Below, in pieces: positions 18,602 to 27,481 of a stretch of DNA of 36,819 nt. The DNA is from Deltaproteobacteria bacterium. Its GTDB lineage: Bacteria > Myxococcota_A > Polyangia > Haliangiales > SHYZ01. The notes under the pieces are model-generated. The model saw only the letters and a program-made list of their open reading frames with translations. It had not been told where the DNA came from and made no database searches. Made by a program: the position numbers and the translations under genes. Numbering within the stretch: the first letter of the stretch is position 1; every line of letters begins with the position of its first letter. The stretch is from positions 1-36,819 of the forward strand of contig JACQUZ010000118.1 in NCBI GenBank assembly GCA_016210055.1. The letters run 5' to 3'.

Positions 18602-20389
18602 ATGACGTCACGCAAGGGGACACGTCCTACGGCTACGTTCACCCGTGATGACCAGGGTTCGAGCCGAAGATACCTGCTCATTTTTGAAGGTGGGGCCGCC
18701 CGTGCCATCGATCTTCCGGTCAAAGGCCGCGTCGTCCTCGGCCGTTCTCCCGACGTAGACGTAGTTCTCTCCCACGAGAGCGTGTCCAGGCGTCATGCCG
18801 AGCTCCTGGTTCATGGGCCGAGCGTTATCGCCAAGGACCTGGGGAGCCGGAATGGCACGCGCATCGGGGGGAAGCCCATCGTGGCGTCGACCCCGATGCA
18901 GCCGGGCGAGGTCGCGCAGCTCGGGACCGTGGCGATCATGCTTGGCGATGCGACAGAGGCCAAGCGCCAGGCAGGGCTCCTCACCCATGCGGAGTTCGAG
19001 GCGCGCTCGGCCTCGCGCCTGGGCGAGGCGCGCACTCGTGGGGAACCCTTGATTCTCTTCCTCGTCGAGGCCACGGCTCAGGCTGAATCGCTCGTGCCCT
19101 CGCTCCGTGAGCTCTTGGGAGAAGATACCCTTTTTGGCGCCCACGCGACCTCGCACCTGGAGGCCCTCACGCAGGCACAACTCGGGTGTGATCCGGTCTC
19201 GCGTGCGCTCTCGGTCAAGGAGGCCCTTGCCCGCGAGGGGGTTGTCGCGTCGGTGGGCGCCGCGCTCTTCCCCGAGGGTGGCTCCTCTGTTGACGAGCTC
19301 ACCCTCGCCGCACGCCGTGCATTGCGTCCCAGTACCACCGACGCGGAACCGACTCTCGTAGCGGGTTCACCCCGGATGCGCCGGGTCGTGGACCTCTCAC
19401 GCCGAGTGGCCGCAGGTCGCATTCCCGTGCTCATCCTCGGCGAGACGGGGACCGGAAAAGAAGTGATCGCCGAAGCCATCCACCGCTGGTCCCCACGCGC
19501 CCACAAGCCGTTGGTGCGCATCAACTGTGCGGCGCTCCCCGAGGCCCTGCTCGAAGCCGAGCTCTTCGGGTACGAGAGAGGAGCGTTCACGGGAGCGATC
19601 CAGCCCAAGCAAGGGCTGTTCGAGATGGCAGACGGGGGAACTCTCCTCCTCGACGAGGTCGGCGAGCTTCCGGCAGGGCAGCAAGCCAAGTTGCTCCGTG
19701 TCCTCGAGGACGGGACGATCCGCAGGGTGGGAGGCCTCAAGGATCGGAGGGTGGACGTCCGGCTCGTGGCGGCGACCAACCGAGACATCGAGCTGTCGTC
19801 GTCTTCCGGCCAGTTCCGAGCTGACCTCTACTTTCGCCTCAGCGGCACCACAATACCCCTCCCCCCCTTGAGGGAGCGCGCGGAAGACCTCCTCGCCCTG
19901 GCGAGGCATTTCGCGCACGTTCATGGCCAAGAAGGCCCGGCGTGTCGTCCGATTGCCATGGCCCCGGAGACCGAGGAGATCCTCCTTCGCTACTCGTGGC
20001 CCGGCAACGTGCGAGAGCTGCGCAACGCCATCGAGCGCGCCGTTCTCCTGTGCCATGGGGAGGTCCTCCTCCCCGAGCACCTGCCCGATCGGGTCCGCCT
20101 CTCGCCATCGCTGGGGTCTTCGCAGGGAAGAAATAGGGAGCATCCCATTGGAACCGACCCGAGGCCGGTCTTGCCGATCGCGGAAGGCGGAACGAGCCCG
20201 GTTAGGCGCTTCGAAGACGTGCGCGGCGAGATGAAGGATCTCGAGCGGGCCCGCATCGTCGAGGCGCTGGAGGCCTGCGCGTGGAACCAGACGCGTGCCG
20301 CGTCCCAGCTCGGCATTTCCCGGCGCACGCTCGTCTCCAAGATCGCGATCTACGGGCTCAACGCGCTCCGCCCGCCGCGGGAGCGGTGA
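18602..20389 (+). CDS. FHA-domain sigma-54-dependent activator with a degenerate GGDEF-like middle
   Basis: A 595-aa transcription activator. An FHA domain (about 24-115; GRSPDVDVVLSHESVSRRHAE in parts: LGRSPDVDVVLS, SVSRRHAE, GSRNGT) should bind phospho-Thr peptides and so link it to a Ser/Thr kinase. Residues about 124-243 have the outline of a GGDEF domain (start LTHAEFEARSASRL, end VVASVGAALFPEGGSSVDEL) but no GGDEF motif. The AAA+ domain has Walker A GETGTGKE (280-287), the sigma-54 contact loop GAFTGA (327-332), Walker B LLLDEVGE and the WPGNVREL segment. A Fis-type helix-turn-helix (about 548-590, NQTRAASQLGISRRTL) ends the protein. No clear ribosome-binding site is seen before the ATG. 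Its target promoters are unknown. Confidence 0.93.
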   Translation: MTSRKGTRPTATFTRDDQGSSRRYLLIFEGGAARAIDLPVKGRVVLGRSPDVDVVLSHESVSRRHAELLVHGPSVIAKDLGSRNGTRIGGKPIVASTPMQPGEVAQLGTVAIMLGDATEAKRQAGLLTHAEFEARSASRLGEARTRGEPLILFLVEATAQAESLVPSLRELLGEDTLFGAHATSHLEALTQAQLGCDPVSRALSVKEALAREGVVASVGAALFPEGGSSVDELTLAARRALRPSTTDAEPTLVAGSPRMRRVVDLSRRVAAGRIPVLILGETGTGKEVIAEAIHRWSPRAHKPLVRINCAALPEALLEAELFGYERGAFTGAIQPKQGLFEMADGGTLLLDEVGELPAGQQAKLLRVLEDGTIRRVGGLKDRRVDVRLVAATNRDIELSSSSGQFRADLYFRLSGTTIPLPPLRERAEDLLALARHFAHVHGQEGPACRPIAMAPETEEILLRYSWPGNVRELRNAIERAVLLCHGEVLLPEHLPDRVRLSPSLGSSQGRNREHPIGTDPRPVLPIAEGGTSPVRRFEDVRGEMKDLERARIVEALEACAWNQTRAASQLGISRRTLVSKIAIYGLNALRPPRER

Positions 20390-20460
20390 GGCGTGGCCAT
20401 CTTCAGCGCTCATGGCTGATCCCGCTGACTCCTCCCGGTTTTTGCGCTACGTTCGGCGCC

Positions 20461-21060
20461 ATGAGCTCGGTCGTTTCACCTCTCGAAGAAGCCTATCAAA
20501 GGCAGCGCTCGCGCCTTTTCGACCTCATGCGCTCGCTCTCCTTCGAGCGACGACAGGTGATCCTGTCGTCAGGCAAGTCTTCGGACTTCTACATCGATTC
20601 GAAGCAATCTGTCTTGACCGCGGAAGGACACTTCCTCGTCGGACAGCTTTTCTATTCGCTCCTAGAAAGACACGCGCCGCAGGCGTTGGCGGTGGGTGGG
20701 CTCACGATGGGTGCTGACCCGCTCGCAAGCGCCACGTCGCTCGTCAGCTACCTCGCCGGTCGGCCACGCGCGGCGTTCTACGTGCGAAAAGAGCCCAAAG
20801 AGCATGGGACTGCGCAGTGGATCGAAGGCGTCAAGAACTTGCCTCAGGGCACGCCGGTCGTGATCGTGGAAGACGTGATCACGACCGGCGCATCGACGCT
20901 GCGAGCGATCGAGCGGGCGCGCCTCCATTCCCTCGAGGTGGTGCACGTGCTCGCGCTCGTGGACCGCGAGGAGGAAAGCGGGCGAGAGGCGGTGGAGCGC
21001 GAGGCGAGAGTCACGGCTCTGTTTACGCGCCGGGACTTCATGGGACCAGGAAAGGAGTAG
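20461..21060 (+). CDS. pyrE: Orotate phosphoribosyltransferase
   Basis: A 199-aa cytosolic enzyme of pyrimidine synthesis converting orotate and PRPP to orotidine 5'-phosphate. The PRPP-binding signature VVIVEDVITTGAST is clear. Other family features are LSSGKSSDFYIDSKQ near residue 40, VGGLTMGADPLA, and YVRKEPKEHGTAQWIEG, which carries the catalytic-loop Lys/His residues. Length is normal. The ATG at 20461 gives the right N-terminus; the frame is open upstream inside the preceding gene but that translation is not PyrE. A lipoprotein gene follows 2 bp after the stop. No ribosome-binding site is obvious. Confidence 0.96.
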   Translation: MSSVVSPLEEAYQRQRSRLFDLMRSLSFERRQVILSSGKSSDFYIDSKQSVLTAEGHFLVGQLFYSLLERHAPQALAVGGLTMGADPLASATSLVSYLAGRPRAAFYVRKEPKEHGTAQWIEGVKNLPQGTPVVIVEDVITTGASTLRAIERARLHSLEVVHVLALVDREEESGREAVEREARVTALFTRRDFMGPGKE

Positions 21061-21062
21061 CC

Positions 21063-21698
21063 ATGTCGCACGGCGTCCGCTCTGCCCTCGTCCTCGTGAT
21101 GCTGTCGGTGGTGCTGCTTGTTTCATCGTGCGGCGGTCCAAGGAGCGCGCGCGTTAAGGACGAGTGGCCGGGATCCGCGGAGTCGTACGCTGATGCGAGC
21201 CGTCGCTTCACCCGCCACGGTACGATTCAGCGCGAAGCCGACCAAGTCCTCGACGTGCATGCGACGCTCAAGTCGGGCGATTTTCGGGCTGCCATGGTCG
21301 CCGAAATGGCGCGGCGTGCTCGCCTCGACCAAGCCGCGCACGCGGAGCTCGAAGCCCGTGAACGGGAAGCGGAACAAAGGTCCTTTGAGGTGGAGCTTCT
21401 GGCAGCGACGTACCACTACGCGTGGAATGACTTCGCCCGAGAGCAGCGTTCGATCTGGCGCGTGACCCTCGTGGGAGAAGACGGCCGCGAGGTGACGCCG
21501 CTTTCGGTCAAGGAGGATCGTCGCCCGCGAGGCGAGATCGCCACTTGGTATCGAGACCTCTCGCCGTTTCACCGGGCCTATGTCGTCGTGTTTCCCAAGG
21601 CGGCGCCAGACGGCACGCCCCTTCTTGGAGCGTCGTCACGGCTGAAATTGAAAATTGGGAGCTCTCTCGGTGCCGTCGAGCTGACGTGGGGTCCTTAG
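21063..21698 (+). CDS. Hypothetical lipoprotein, 211 aa
   Basis: A lipoprotein of unknown function. The N-terminus has a signal peptide with a lipobox VSSC (hydrophobic stretch ALVLVMLSVVLLVSSC), so it is predicted to be lipid-anchored in the envelope. The middle is a charged helical segment rich in Ala, Arg and Glu (about 75-105, possible coiled coil) and the last 100 residues look like a beta-rich domain (WRVTLVGEDGREVTPLSV, HRAYVVVFPKAAPDG). The ribosome-binding site AGGAAAGGAG overlaps the pyrE stop, so translation is coupled to pyrE. It converges on the DUF4388 gene. Confidence 0.85.
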   Translation: MSHGVRSALVLVMLSVVLLVSSCGGPRSARVKDEWPGSAESYADASRRFTRHGTIQREADQVLDVHATLKSGDFRAAMVAEMARRARLDQAAHAELEAREREAEQRSFEVELLAATYHYAWNDFAREQRSIWRVTLVGEDGREVTPLSVKEDRRPRGEIATWYRDLSPFHRAYVVVFPKAAPDGTPLLGASSRLKLKIGSSLGAVELTWGP

Positions 21699-21734
21699 GA
21701 GCGATACCCCGCCCTTTTTCCACTCCCTCTGCTA

Positions 21735-24209
21735 CTACTTCTTCTTGCGCTTCGGCGGGAGCCCTTTTGTCCCGCTCTTGGGCTGACGCGTGGCGAGCGT
21801 GGTGTGAATGGACGCCGAGACCGAGGATGGAAGCGAGATCTTCGGCAGCTCGACGGAAGGCTTGTCCTCAGAAGGACGTGGGCTCGATTGGCGTCCGAAC
21901 GGTCGCGGCTTGACCCCAAACAATCGCTGCCAGAAGCTCGGGGCCGGTGAGGCTCCAGCATCGAGGTCTTCAAAGCTCTCGGCAGGGCGAGCGGTCGCCT
22001 TCTCAAATTCCGTTTCCTTGCGGAAGAACTCCTCTTCAATTTCGTTGAAGAGCCCACCAGCACGAACGGACTGAGCCAAGTCGCCGACGGAAGTCGAATT
22101 CTCGGGTGCCCTTGTCGGCGACTGCGACGCGAGGACCTTGGGCGTCTCCGGGTTGGGGGCAGCCGCCACCGTCGAGAGGTCGGGCGAAGGCACCAAGCCA
22201 GGCGCAGGCCCTGGCTTTGACTCCACAAAGGGTTGCGTTGGAACATTTCCAACGCGACCCTGTGTAGCCTCTATCAGGGGGGGACGTTCCCCAGCACCCC
22301 GCTGGATCGCCTCGCGCTTTGCGCGCAAGGAAGGCGTCCGCCCCCCCTCCTCGGGCAAAGCCTTCGGCGCCTCCCCCCTGCCGCGCGCTACCTCCGCAGC
22401 TTGACTACCTATCGGTGTGACGGTGTCTAGTTGCGGCAGCGCAAGCGCATGAGTGGCTTGCCCGTTGTCGGATGTCGCCCTTGGGACGGGCGTTTCTGCC
22501 ACGGCAGTGTCCGAGGGAGCGACCACCACCTGCTCGGCGGGACTCGCCACGTTGGGGGCCGGTGGAGAAATCGGCGTTGGTGCAACTGGGGCAAGGACCT
22601 CGGTCACCGGCAAGGGTGCCGAAACGCTTGCCCGCCCATTGTCTTCTGTCGTCTTTCTTGCTTTTAGGGATTCCAGGCCCGCGGGCGGTCCAACGACGCT
22701 CTTCGGGTTGGAAGCAATCCGAAGCTGGGCGTCCTGCTGGGCGAGCACCTTCTCGAGTGGGTCCCGAGTGGCGCCCATGAGCAGCCCTTCGGGCTTTTGC
22801 GGGACCACGCTCTTCACTTCGATCGAGCCAGCCACGACTCCCGCGGCCCCTGCACCAACCTGGATCTCCCCTGCCACCACTCGCGACGGAATCACCTGCG
22901 AAAACCCTGCCGCCTCCTTGGGTGATGGGGCCCCGAGCGCACTGGTGAGGCCAGTCCAATCCACCGCTGCCGAACGGGCTTGGTCGGGAAGTGGAACGGG
23001 AACTCCCGCAGTGACTGGCGGCATCTCCGGGGACGCAAGTACGGCCCCCATGCTGGCAGCGCCGCTCATTTCACGGCCTACCACGGGCGAGCTCGTCTTG
23101 TCCGACGAGCCAACGCCATGACGCTCATCATGCTTCAGAGGAGGAGGTGCCGCAGGCTGCCCGGGAAGAGGGCCGACACGTCCGCTTTCCTGGCGACCGC
23201 GCATCGGCGCTTGAGGCGCTCCACCTACGAGCCAATCGTCAATCACCGAAAGGGCCGCACGTGCCCCAGCCTTGGGGCGAGGCAAAGAAGCCCGCTTGAT
23301 GGCTCCCAGCTCGAGGAGGCGGTGCGCGATCGTGACCGTTTCGTTGATTCGGAACGGGCTGTCCTCGATGATATCCGCGAGCGTGCGCACGCCATCGAAA
23401 AGGCGCAACACCGGACCTACTTCGCGTGGGATCTTCCCTGCACATTCGGCGACCCGACGCAGGTCCTGCTCGAAGACCGACCCTGGAGCAAGCCCCCGCG
23501 CGATCTCCTCGAAATCGCAGAGGAACCGTCCAGCCTCCTCCAAGATCTCCCAAGTGGGAAGAGGGATCTGTTGCCTCCGCACGACACTCTCAGACCGGAG
23601 CTCAAAGCGGGCTTCCGGCCAAAGCAACAGCTGATGAAGCGCCGCCATCCCATGGAGCATCCCCACCTGGGCGGACGTGACCTCCCCCTCAAAGAAGCGT
23701 AGCTCCCCCCTTCGAAGCCCTCGAACGAGCGTCATCACGCCGGTTCGCTGCGCGGCGCTCAGGGCACGCACCAGGTGAAACAAGCTCGGGAACTCCCGCA
23801 GCTCACCAAGCCACGTCACTGGAGAGGTCGAGCTCCCTGCCCCGTCGGGTTTCTTCAGGCACAGCAGGCGAATCAAGGTGATCACGTCCTGCACGAACGC
23901 GGGCTTGTGCAGAAAGTCGCTGGCGCCGGCTTCCAGAACCGCTCGGCGCATCGGTGCGCTCCCGAGAACGAGAACCGGGAGCTTTGAGCCCGCTCGACGT
24001 GCGCGTACTTGCTTGGTGAGCAAGCACCCCGCGGTACCATCGAGGCTCGCCACGACCGCCTCTCCCTTTTTTTCCTCGAGGAGCCCAAGCGCGGCTTCGA
24101 TACCTGCGGCCTTGTGCACTGCCACGCCCTCCCGCTCGAAGCCAAAGGCGAGCGTGGCACGGCTCTGATTATCGTCGTCTACTACGATGACACGAGAAAT
24201 GCGCGACAT
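21735..24209 (-). CDS. Receiver-DUF4388 (PATAN-type) protein with a long disordered tail
   Basis: An 824-aa cytoplasmic signalling protein. Residues 5-120 form a receiver domain (VIVVDDDNQSRATLAFGFE; end FLHKPAF with the conserved Lys). The phospho-acceptor strand reads AVVASLDGTAG, so the acceptor Asp appears shifted or missing. Residues about 130-235 form a DUF4388/PATAN domain (LGELREFPSLFHLVRALSAA, GVMTLVRGLRRGELRFFEGEV), found in gliding and chemosensory proteins of myxobacteria and cyanobacteria. A small helical, winged-helix-like part follows (about 265-315). Residues 320-824 are Pro/Ala/Ser-rich and probably disordered, ending in KGLPPKRKKK. Residues about 617-648 are encoded by the dispersed repeat also present in the PilZ gene. 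It is divergent from the FHA-GAF activator. Confidence 0.88.
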   Translation of the reverse strand: MSRISRVIVVDDDNQSRATLAFGFEREGVAVHKAAGIEAALGLLEEKKGEAVVASLDGTAGCLLTKQVRARRAGSKLPVLVLGSAPMRRAVLEAGASDFLHKPAFVQDVITLIRLLCLKKPDGAGSSTSPVTWLGELREFPSLFHLVRALSAAQRTGVMTLVRGLRRGELRFFEGEVTSAQVGMLHGMAALHQLLLWPEARFELRSESVVRRQQIPLPTWEILEEAGRFLCDFEEIARGLAPGSVFEQDLRRVAECAGKIPREVGPVLRLFDGVRTLADIIEDSPFRINETVTIAHRLLELGAIKRASLPRPKAGARAALSVIDDWLVGGAPQAPMRGRQESGRVGPLPGQPAAPPPLKHDERHGVGSSDKTSSPVVGREMSGAASMGAVLASPEMPPVTAGVPVPLPDQARSAAVDWTGLTSALGAPSPKEAAGFSQVIPSRVVAGEIQVGAGAAGVVAGSIEVKSVVPQKPEGLLMGATRDPLEKVLAQQDAQLRIASNPKSVVGPPAGLESLKARKTTEDNGRASVSAPLPVTEVLAPVAPTPISPPAPNVASPAEQVVVAPSDTAVAETPVPRATSDNGQATHALALPQLDTVTPIGSQAAEVARGRGEAPKALPEEGGRTPSLRAKREAIQRGAGERPPLIEATQGRVGNVPTQPFVESKPGPAPGLVPSPDLSTVAAAPNPETPKVLASQSPTRAPENSTSVGDLAQSVRAGGLFNEIEEEFFRKETEFEKATARPAESFEDLDAGASPAPSFWQRLFGVKPRPFGRQSSPRPSEDKPSVELPKISLPSSVSASIHTTLATRQPKSGTKGLPPKRKKK
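22229..22360 (-). repeat. Dispersed in-frame repeat, copy 2, with strong hairpin
   Basis: Positions 22265-22360 (minus strand) align without gaps to 16141-16236 at about 75 of 96 bases. Next to it, 22229-22243 and 22247-22261 form a 15-bp stem with one G-T pair and a 3-base loop, a very strong hairpin inside a coding region. The encoded residues lie in a disordered linker. Confidence 0.75.
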
Positions 24210-24224
24210 GATGAAGGAAACGCA

Positions 24225-24279
24225 GGCAGTATAGCTTGCCCTCTCCTTCTCTGCGTTAGCTTTTTTCGGATATACTGCC
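24225..24279. promoter_or_regulatory. Inverted repeat between divergent regulator genes
   Basis: GGCAGTATA (24225-24233) and TATACTGCC (24271-24279) are perfect inverted copies separated by 37 bp. Each contains TATACT reading toward its own gene, so they could be paired -10 boxes of divergent promoters or two operator half-sites. No good -35 box accompanies either. Confidence 0.4.
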
Positions 24280-24295
24280 GGGCAGGTTAGCGGCT

Positions 24296-26230
24296 GTGAT
24301 CCATCTCGAAATAGTTCAAGGGAGTGAGCAAGGTCGCGTGTTTGACCTGGCCCAGCCCCAAGTTTCCATCGGACGAGCGAATTGCAACCACGTCGTGCTG
24401 CCGGATTATCACCTCTCTGGAGAGCACGGACAGCTCTTCCTGGAGGACGACCAGTTCATCTATCGCGATCTTCGGTCGACCAACGGCTCTTCGATCGAAC
24501 GTGGCGAACGGCGCATCGTCGTAGACGCGTCCTGCCAGTATGAGATCACCATACATGACGGAGATCGGCTCCTATTGGGTGATCCGGCCTCTCCGGTCGT
24601 CTTGGCGGTGCGGCTGCACCCTGGCCCGGCCACGTCGCTCGATGGTGAGCGCGACCGGGTGGTCGCGAGCCGCGCGCTCGCGGAGCTTCCGCAGGTCGCG
24701 GGTAAAATCGAAAAGGATCCCAACGGCGCCCTCGCCCTCTATCACGCCGCCAAGCGGCTCAGCGGACCGCTGGAGCTCGCAGACACCCTCGAGGCCGTCA
24801 TGGAGTCGGTGTTCGAGATCGTGCCGCGGGCCACCCACGTGGCGATCTTCATGCGAAGCGAGGCCGACGAAGAACGCTTTACCGTCGCTGGCTCGCGCGA
24901 GCGGAACCGCACCCAACCCACCGCGTCGTCACACCCGGTCCATGCGAGTCGGGCGGTGCTTCGCCGCGTGTTGTCGCAGAGAGCGGCCGTGCTCGTCGCC
25001 AACGCCGCCGAGGAGCTCGGAGGGTCCGAGTCGATCATGGGCGGACGCATCATGTCGACCCTGGCGGTTCCCCTCTGGCATGGCGACAAGCTTCGGGGTG
25101 TCATCCAAGCGGACAACCGGGCGTCCGCCGGCATGTTCCGGGAGCAGGACCTCGAAATGATGATGGTCCTCGGCGCGCAGGCGGCGCTCGCCATTGAGAA
25201 CGCCCTGCTCGTCTCGCGCCTCCGCGTCGCGGAGGAACGCCTGCGGGGTGAGAACCGTTATCTCAAGCACCGTGAGGAACGCCGTCGGTTTGCCAACATC
25301 ATCGGCAACGCGCCGACCATGCGCGCGGTCTTCTCCCAGCTCGAGAAGGTCATCGACACGCGGGCGACCGTCTGCATTGAAGGGGAGACGGGAACGGGAA
25401 AGGAGCTCGTCGCCTCGGCGATTCATTACCAAGGCAAGCGCCGGGAAAAGCTCTTCGTGCCCCAGAACTGCGCGGCGGTGCCCGAGAATCTCCTCGAGAG
25501 CGAGCTCTTTGGGCACAAGAAGGGCGCCTTCACAGGGGCCGATCACGACAAGAAAGGGCTTTTCGAGCTCGCCGATGGAGGCACCCTCTTCCTGGATGAA
25601 ATCGGCGAGATGTCCCTTGGTCTTCAAGCGAAGCTCCTGCGCGCCTTGCAGGAAGGGATGATTCGCCCGGTTGGCTCGCCGCAGGAGCGGCAAGTTGACG
25701 TGCGCATCATCTGCGCGACGAACCGCAACCTGGCGGCGGAGGTAGAAAAGGGAGCGTTCCGGCAGGATCTCTTTTACCGCCTGATGGTCTTCCCGATCCG
25801 CCTGCCACCCTTGCGCGAGCGGCGGGAAGACATCCCACTCCTCTGCGAGCACTTCTTTCGCCGCTACACCCAGGAATACCGGAAGTCCGTGGCGGGCTTC
25901 TCCAAGGCGGCCCTGGATGCCCTGTGCGGCTATGCGTGGCCGGGAAATATCCGCGAGCTCGAGAACGAGGTCCAAAGGCTCGTCATTCAGAGTGACCCCG
26001 ACGTGTTCATCGAGCCGGAGCACTTGTCTCCACAGGTGCGCAAGGTCGGGGGCACGCTCGCGCGCATTGCCCCCAAGAAGGGGACCCTCAAGGACATGGT
26101 CGATGAAGTCGAGCGCTGGCTGCTCCAGGAGGCACTCCGAGAGCACGGCGGCAACAAGACGAAGACGGCCGAGACCCTGGGGATCACCCGAGAGGGGCTC
26201 CACAAGAAACTGGCCAAGTTTGGGCTCTAA
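24296..26230 (+). CDS. FHA-GAF sigma-54-dependent activator
   Basis: A 644-aa transcription activator. An FHA domain fills about residues 3-105 (VSIGRANCNHVVL, HLSGEHGQL, DLRSTNGSS). A GAF domain follows at about 145-300 (LADTLEAVMESVFEIVP ... STLAVPLWHGDKLRGVIQAD). A short helical linker leads to the AAA+ domain with Walker A GETGTGKE (363-370), GAFTGA (410-415), Walker B LFLDEIGE and WPGNIREL. The C-terminal Fis-type helix-turn-helix has NKTKTAETLGITREGL. Input is therefore likely phospho-Thr recognition plus a small ligand. The start is GTG at 24296, giving a normal FHA N-terminus. It converges on the histidine-kinase gene (stops 9 bp apart). Confidence 0.94.
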   Translation: MIHLEIVQGSEQGRVFDLAQPQVSIGRANCNHVVLPDYHLSGEHGQLFLEDDQFIYRDLRSTNGSSIERGERRIVVDASCQYEITIHDGDRLLLGDPASPVVLAVRLHPGPATSLDGERDRVVASRALAELPQVAGKIEKDPNGALALYHAAKRLSGPLELADTLEAVMESVFEIVPRATHVAIFMRSEADEERFTVAGSRERNRTQPTASSHPVHASRAVLRRVLSQRAAVLVANAAEELGGSESIMGGRIMSTLAVPLWHGDKLRGVIQADNRASAGMFREQDLEMMMVLGAQAALAIENALLVSRLRVAEERLRGENRYLKHREERRRFANIIGNAPTMRAVFSQLEKVIDTRATVCIEGETGTGKELVASAIHYQGKRREKLFVPQNCAAVPENLLESELFGHKKGAFTGADHDKKGLFELADGGTLFLDEIGEMSLGLQAKLLRALQEGMIRPVGSPQERQVDVRIICATNRNLAAEVEKGAFRQDLFYRLMVFPIRLPPLRERREDIPLLCEHFFRRYTQEYRKSVAGFSKAALDALCGYAWPGNIRELENEVQRLVIQSDPDVFIEPEHLSPQVRKVGGTLARIAPKKGTLKDMVDEVERWLLQEALREHGGNKTKTAETLGITREGLHKKLAKFGL

Positions 26231-26239
26231 AGTCGATCG

Positions 26240-27391
26240 TCACTTCACCAGCGGCAGGAGCAGCGCAAAGCGTGTTCCCGTCTCGGCGGGCTCGATGATG
26301 ACCTCTCCGCCCATGTCCTTGGCGATGCCGCTGGCTACTGCGGGGCCGAGGCCGATTTCTCCGTCCGAAGTGACGGCCGCCTGAAGGTCGAGCATCTTGG
26401 CTTGGATTTCGGGAGGCACCTCGGGCCCATTGCTCGCGACGAGGAGAGCGACGGCATCTCCACGCCTCTCGGCGGTGACCCGCACCCAATTCTCGGCAGG
26501 CTTGCGCTCCTGGAACGACTCGAGCGCGTGGGTCACTAGCGCAACCAGGACCTGGCCCACGGCGCTCATGCTGCCCACCACCGTGAGGCCCGGCGCGACG
26601 TCCACCTCCAAGCTGGCGCGCGAACGTGCCGACTTGCCGACGATGGACGTGGCCTGCATCACGGCGCGCGCCAGGTCCATGGGGCCGCGCTCCACTTCAT
26701 ACCCGGCGCACGAGCGGAGAGCCGTGACCAGGTCACGCAGGCGCCGCGCGCCGCTCGCCGCGTCGCACGCCGCTCGCTCGCTGTCTCCCAAGATGAACTC
26801 GAAATCGACCTCCCTTTCGAGCATCCTGAGCTGCTCGTCGTGGAGCCCAGCGGCTTGCAAGCGCTCGCGATAGGCTTGAAGCACGAGGCGCACGTCGGCG
26901 GCATACTCGGCCAGGTTTTCGACGTTGGAAAGGACAAACGAGAGGGGATTGTTGAACTCATGGCAAAGCCCGGGGAGGAGCCAGCCAACGGCTGCCAGCC
27001 GCTCGCGGCGCATGAGGAGCTGGCACGTGCGGCCCAGCTCTTCGGCCAGGCGGCGCTTCTCGCCCAAAAGGCGCACGCATTCCTTCACGCTCGCCAAGGC
27101 CGCTGCTGGGGAGGCAGGCAGAACGGTGAACACTGCGGCAGGGCACGCACCTCGGAGCTCCTCAAGGAGGGCCTCTGGGTCACCGCCCAGTGCCTCCTCG
27201 GGAAGAAACACGGCGTCGTACGCTTTCTCGCCGAGATGCGCCCTCGCCTCGTCAATCGAGCGCGGCAGGTCCGCGACGTGACCTTGGGGGAGCGCTCCCA
27301 GTAGTGCACTCGCCCGTTCCGGGGGAACGCCCACGAAGAGCAACGTCGCGACGCTCCTTACACCAGAGGCGTCTTTTCGCACCGCCACCAT
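26240..27391 (-). CDS. Histidine kinase with pseudo-receiver and degenerate ATPase domain
   Basis: A 383-aa cytoplasmic kinase-like protein. Residues about 10-110 resemble a receiver but the acceptor Asp is absent (AYDAVFLPEEAL). The dimerisation/phospho-acceptor helix has LLPGLCHEFNNPLSF with His144. The ATP-binding domain is recognisable (GEIGLGPAVASGIAKDMGGEV, C-terminal TGTRFALLLPL), but the N-box reads LVTHALESF with His in place of the usual Asn, and the G1 region reads ASNGPEVPPEI without the usual D-x-G-x-G. Kinase activity is therefore doubtful. The ATG at 27391 has AGAGAGG just upstream; a GTG follows directly and is an alternative. No partner response regulator is adjacent. Confidence 0.85.
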   Translation of the reverse strand: MVAVRKDASGVRSVATLLFVGVPPERASALLGALPQGHVADLPRSIDEARAHLGEKAYDAVFLPEEALGGDPEALLEELRGACPAAVFTVLPASPAAALASVKECVRLLGEKRRLAEELGRTCQLLMRRERLAAVGWLLPGLCHEFNNPLSFVLSNVENLAEYAADVRLVLQAYRERLQAAGLHDEQLRMLEREVDFEFILGDSERAACDAASGARRLRDLVTALRSCAGYEVERGPMDLARAVMQATSIVGKSARSRASLEVDVAPGLTVVGSMSAVGQVLVALVTHALESFQERKPAENWVRVTAERRGDAVALLVASNGPEVPPEIQAKMLDLQAAVTSDGEIGLGPAVASGIAKDMGGEVIIEPAETGTRFALLLPLVK

Positions 27392-27426
27392 GCACCTCTC
27401 TGATCGGCAGCCACGACCCCACCCTT

Positions 27427-27444
27427 GAGGGATCACGCTCCCTC
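27427..27444 (-). other. Small hairpin between exbD and the histidine-kinase gene
   Basis: GAGGGA (27427-27432) and TCCCTC (27439-27444) can form a 6-bp stem with a 6-base loop, in the 90-bp gap after exbD. There is no U-tract, so it may or may not attenuate transcription into the kinase gene. Confidence 0.3.
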
Positions 27445-27481
27445 TACTCAACCAAGCAAAATCAAAGGATGTTTTTCCCCG

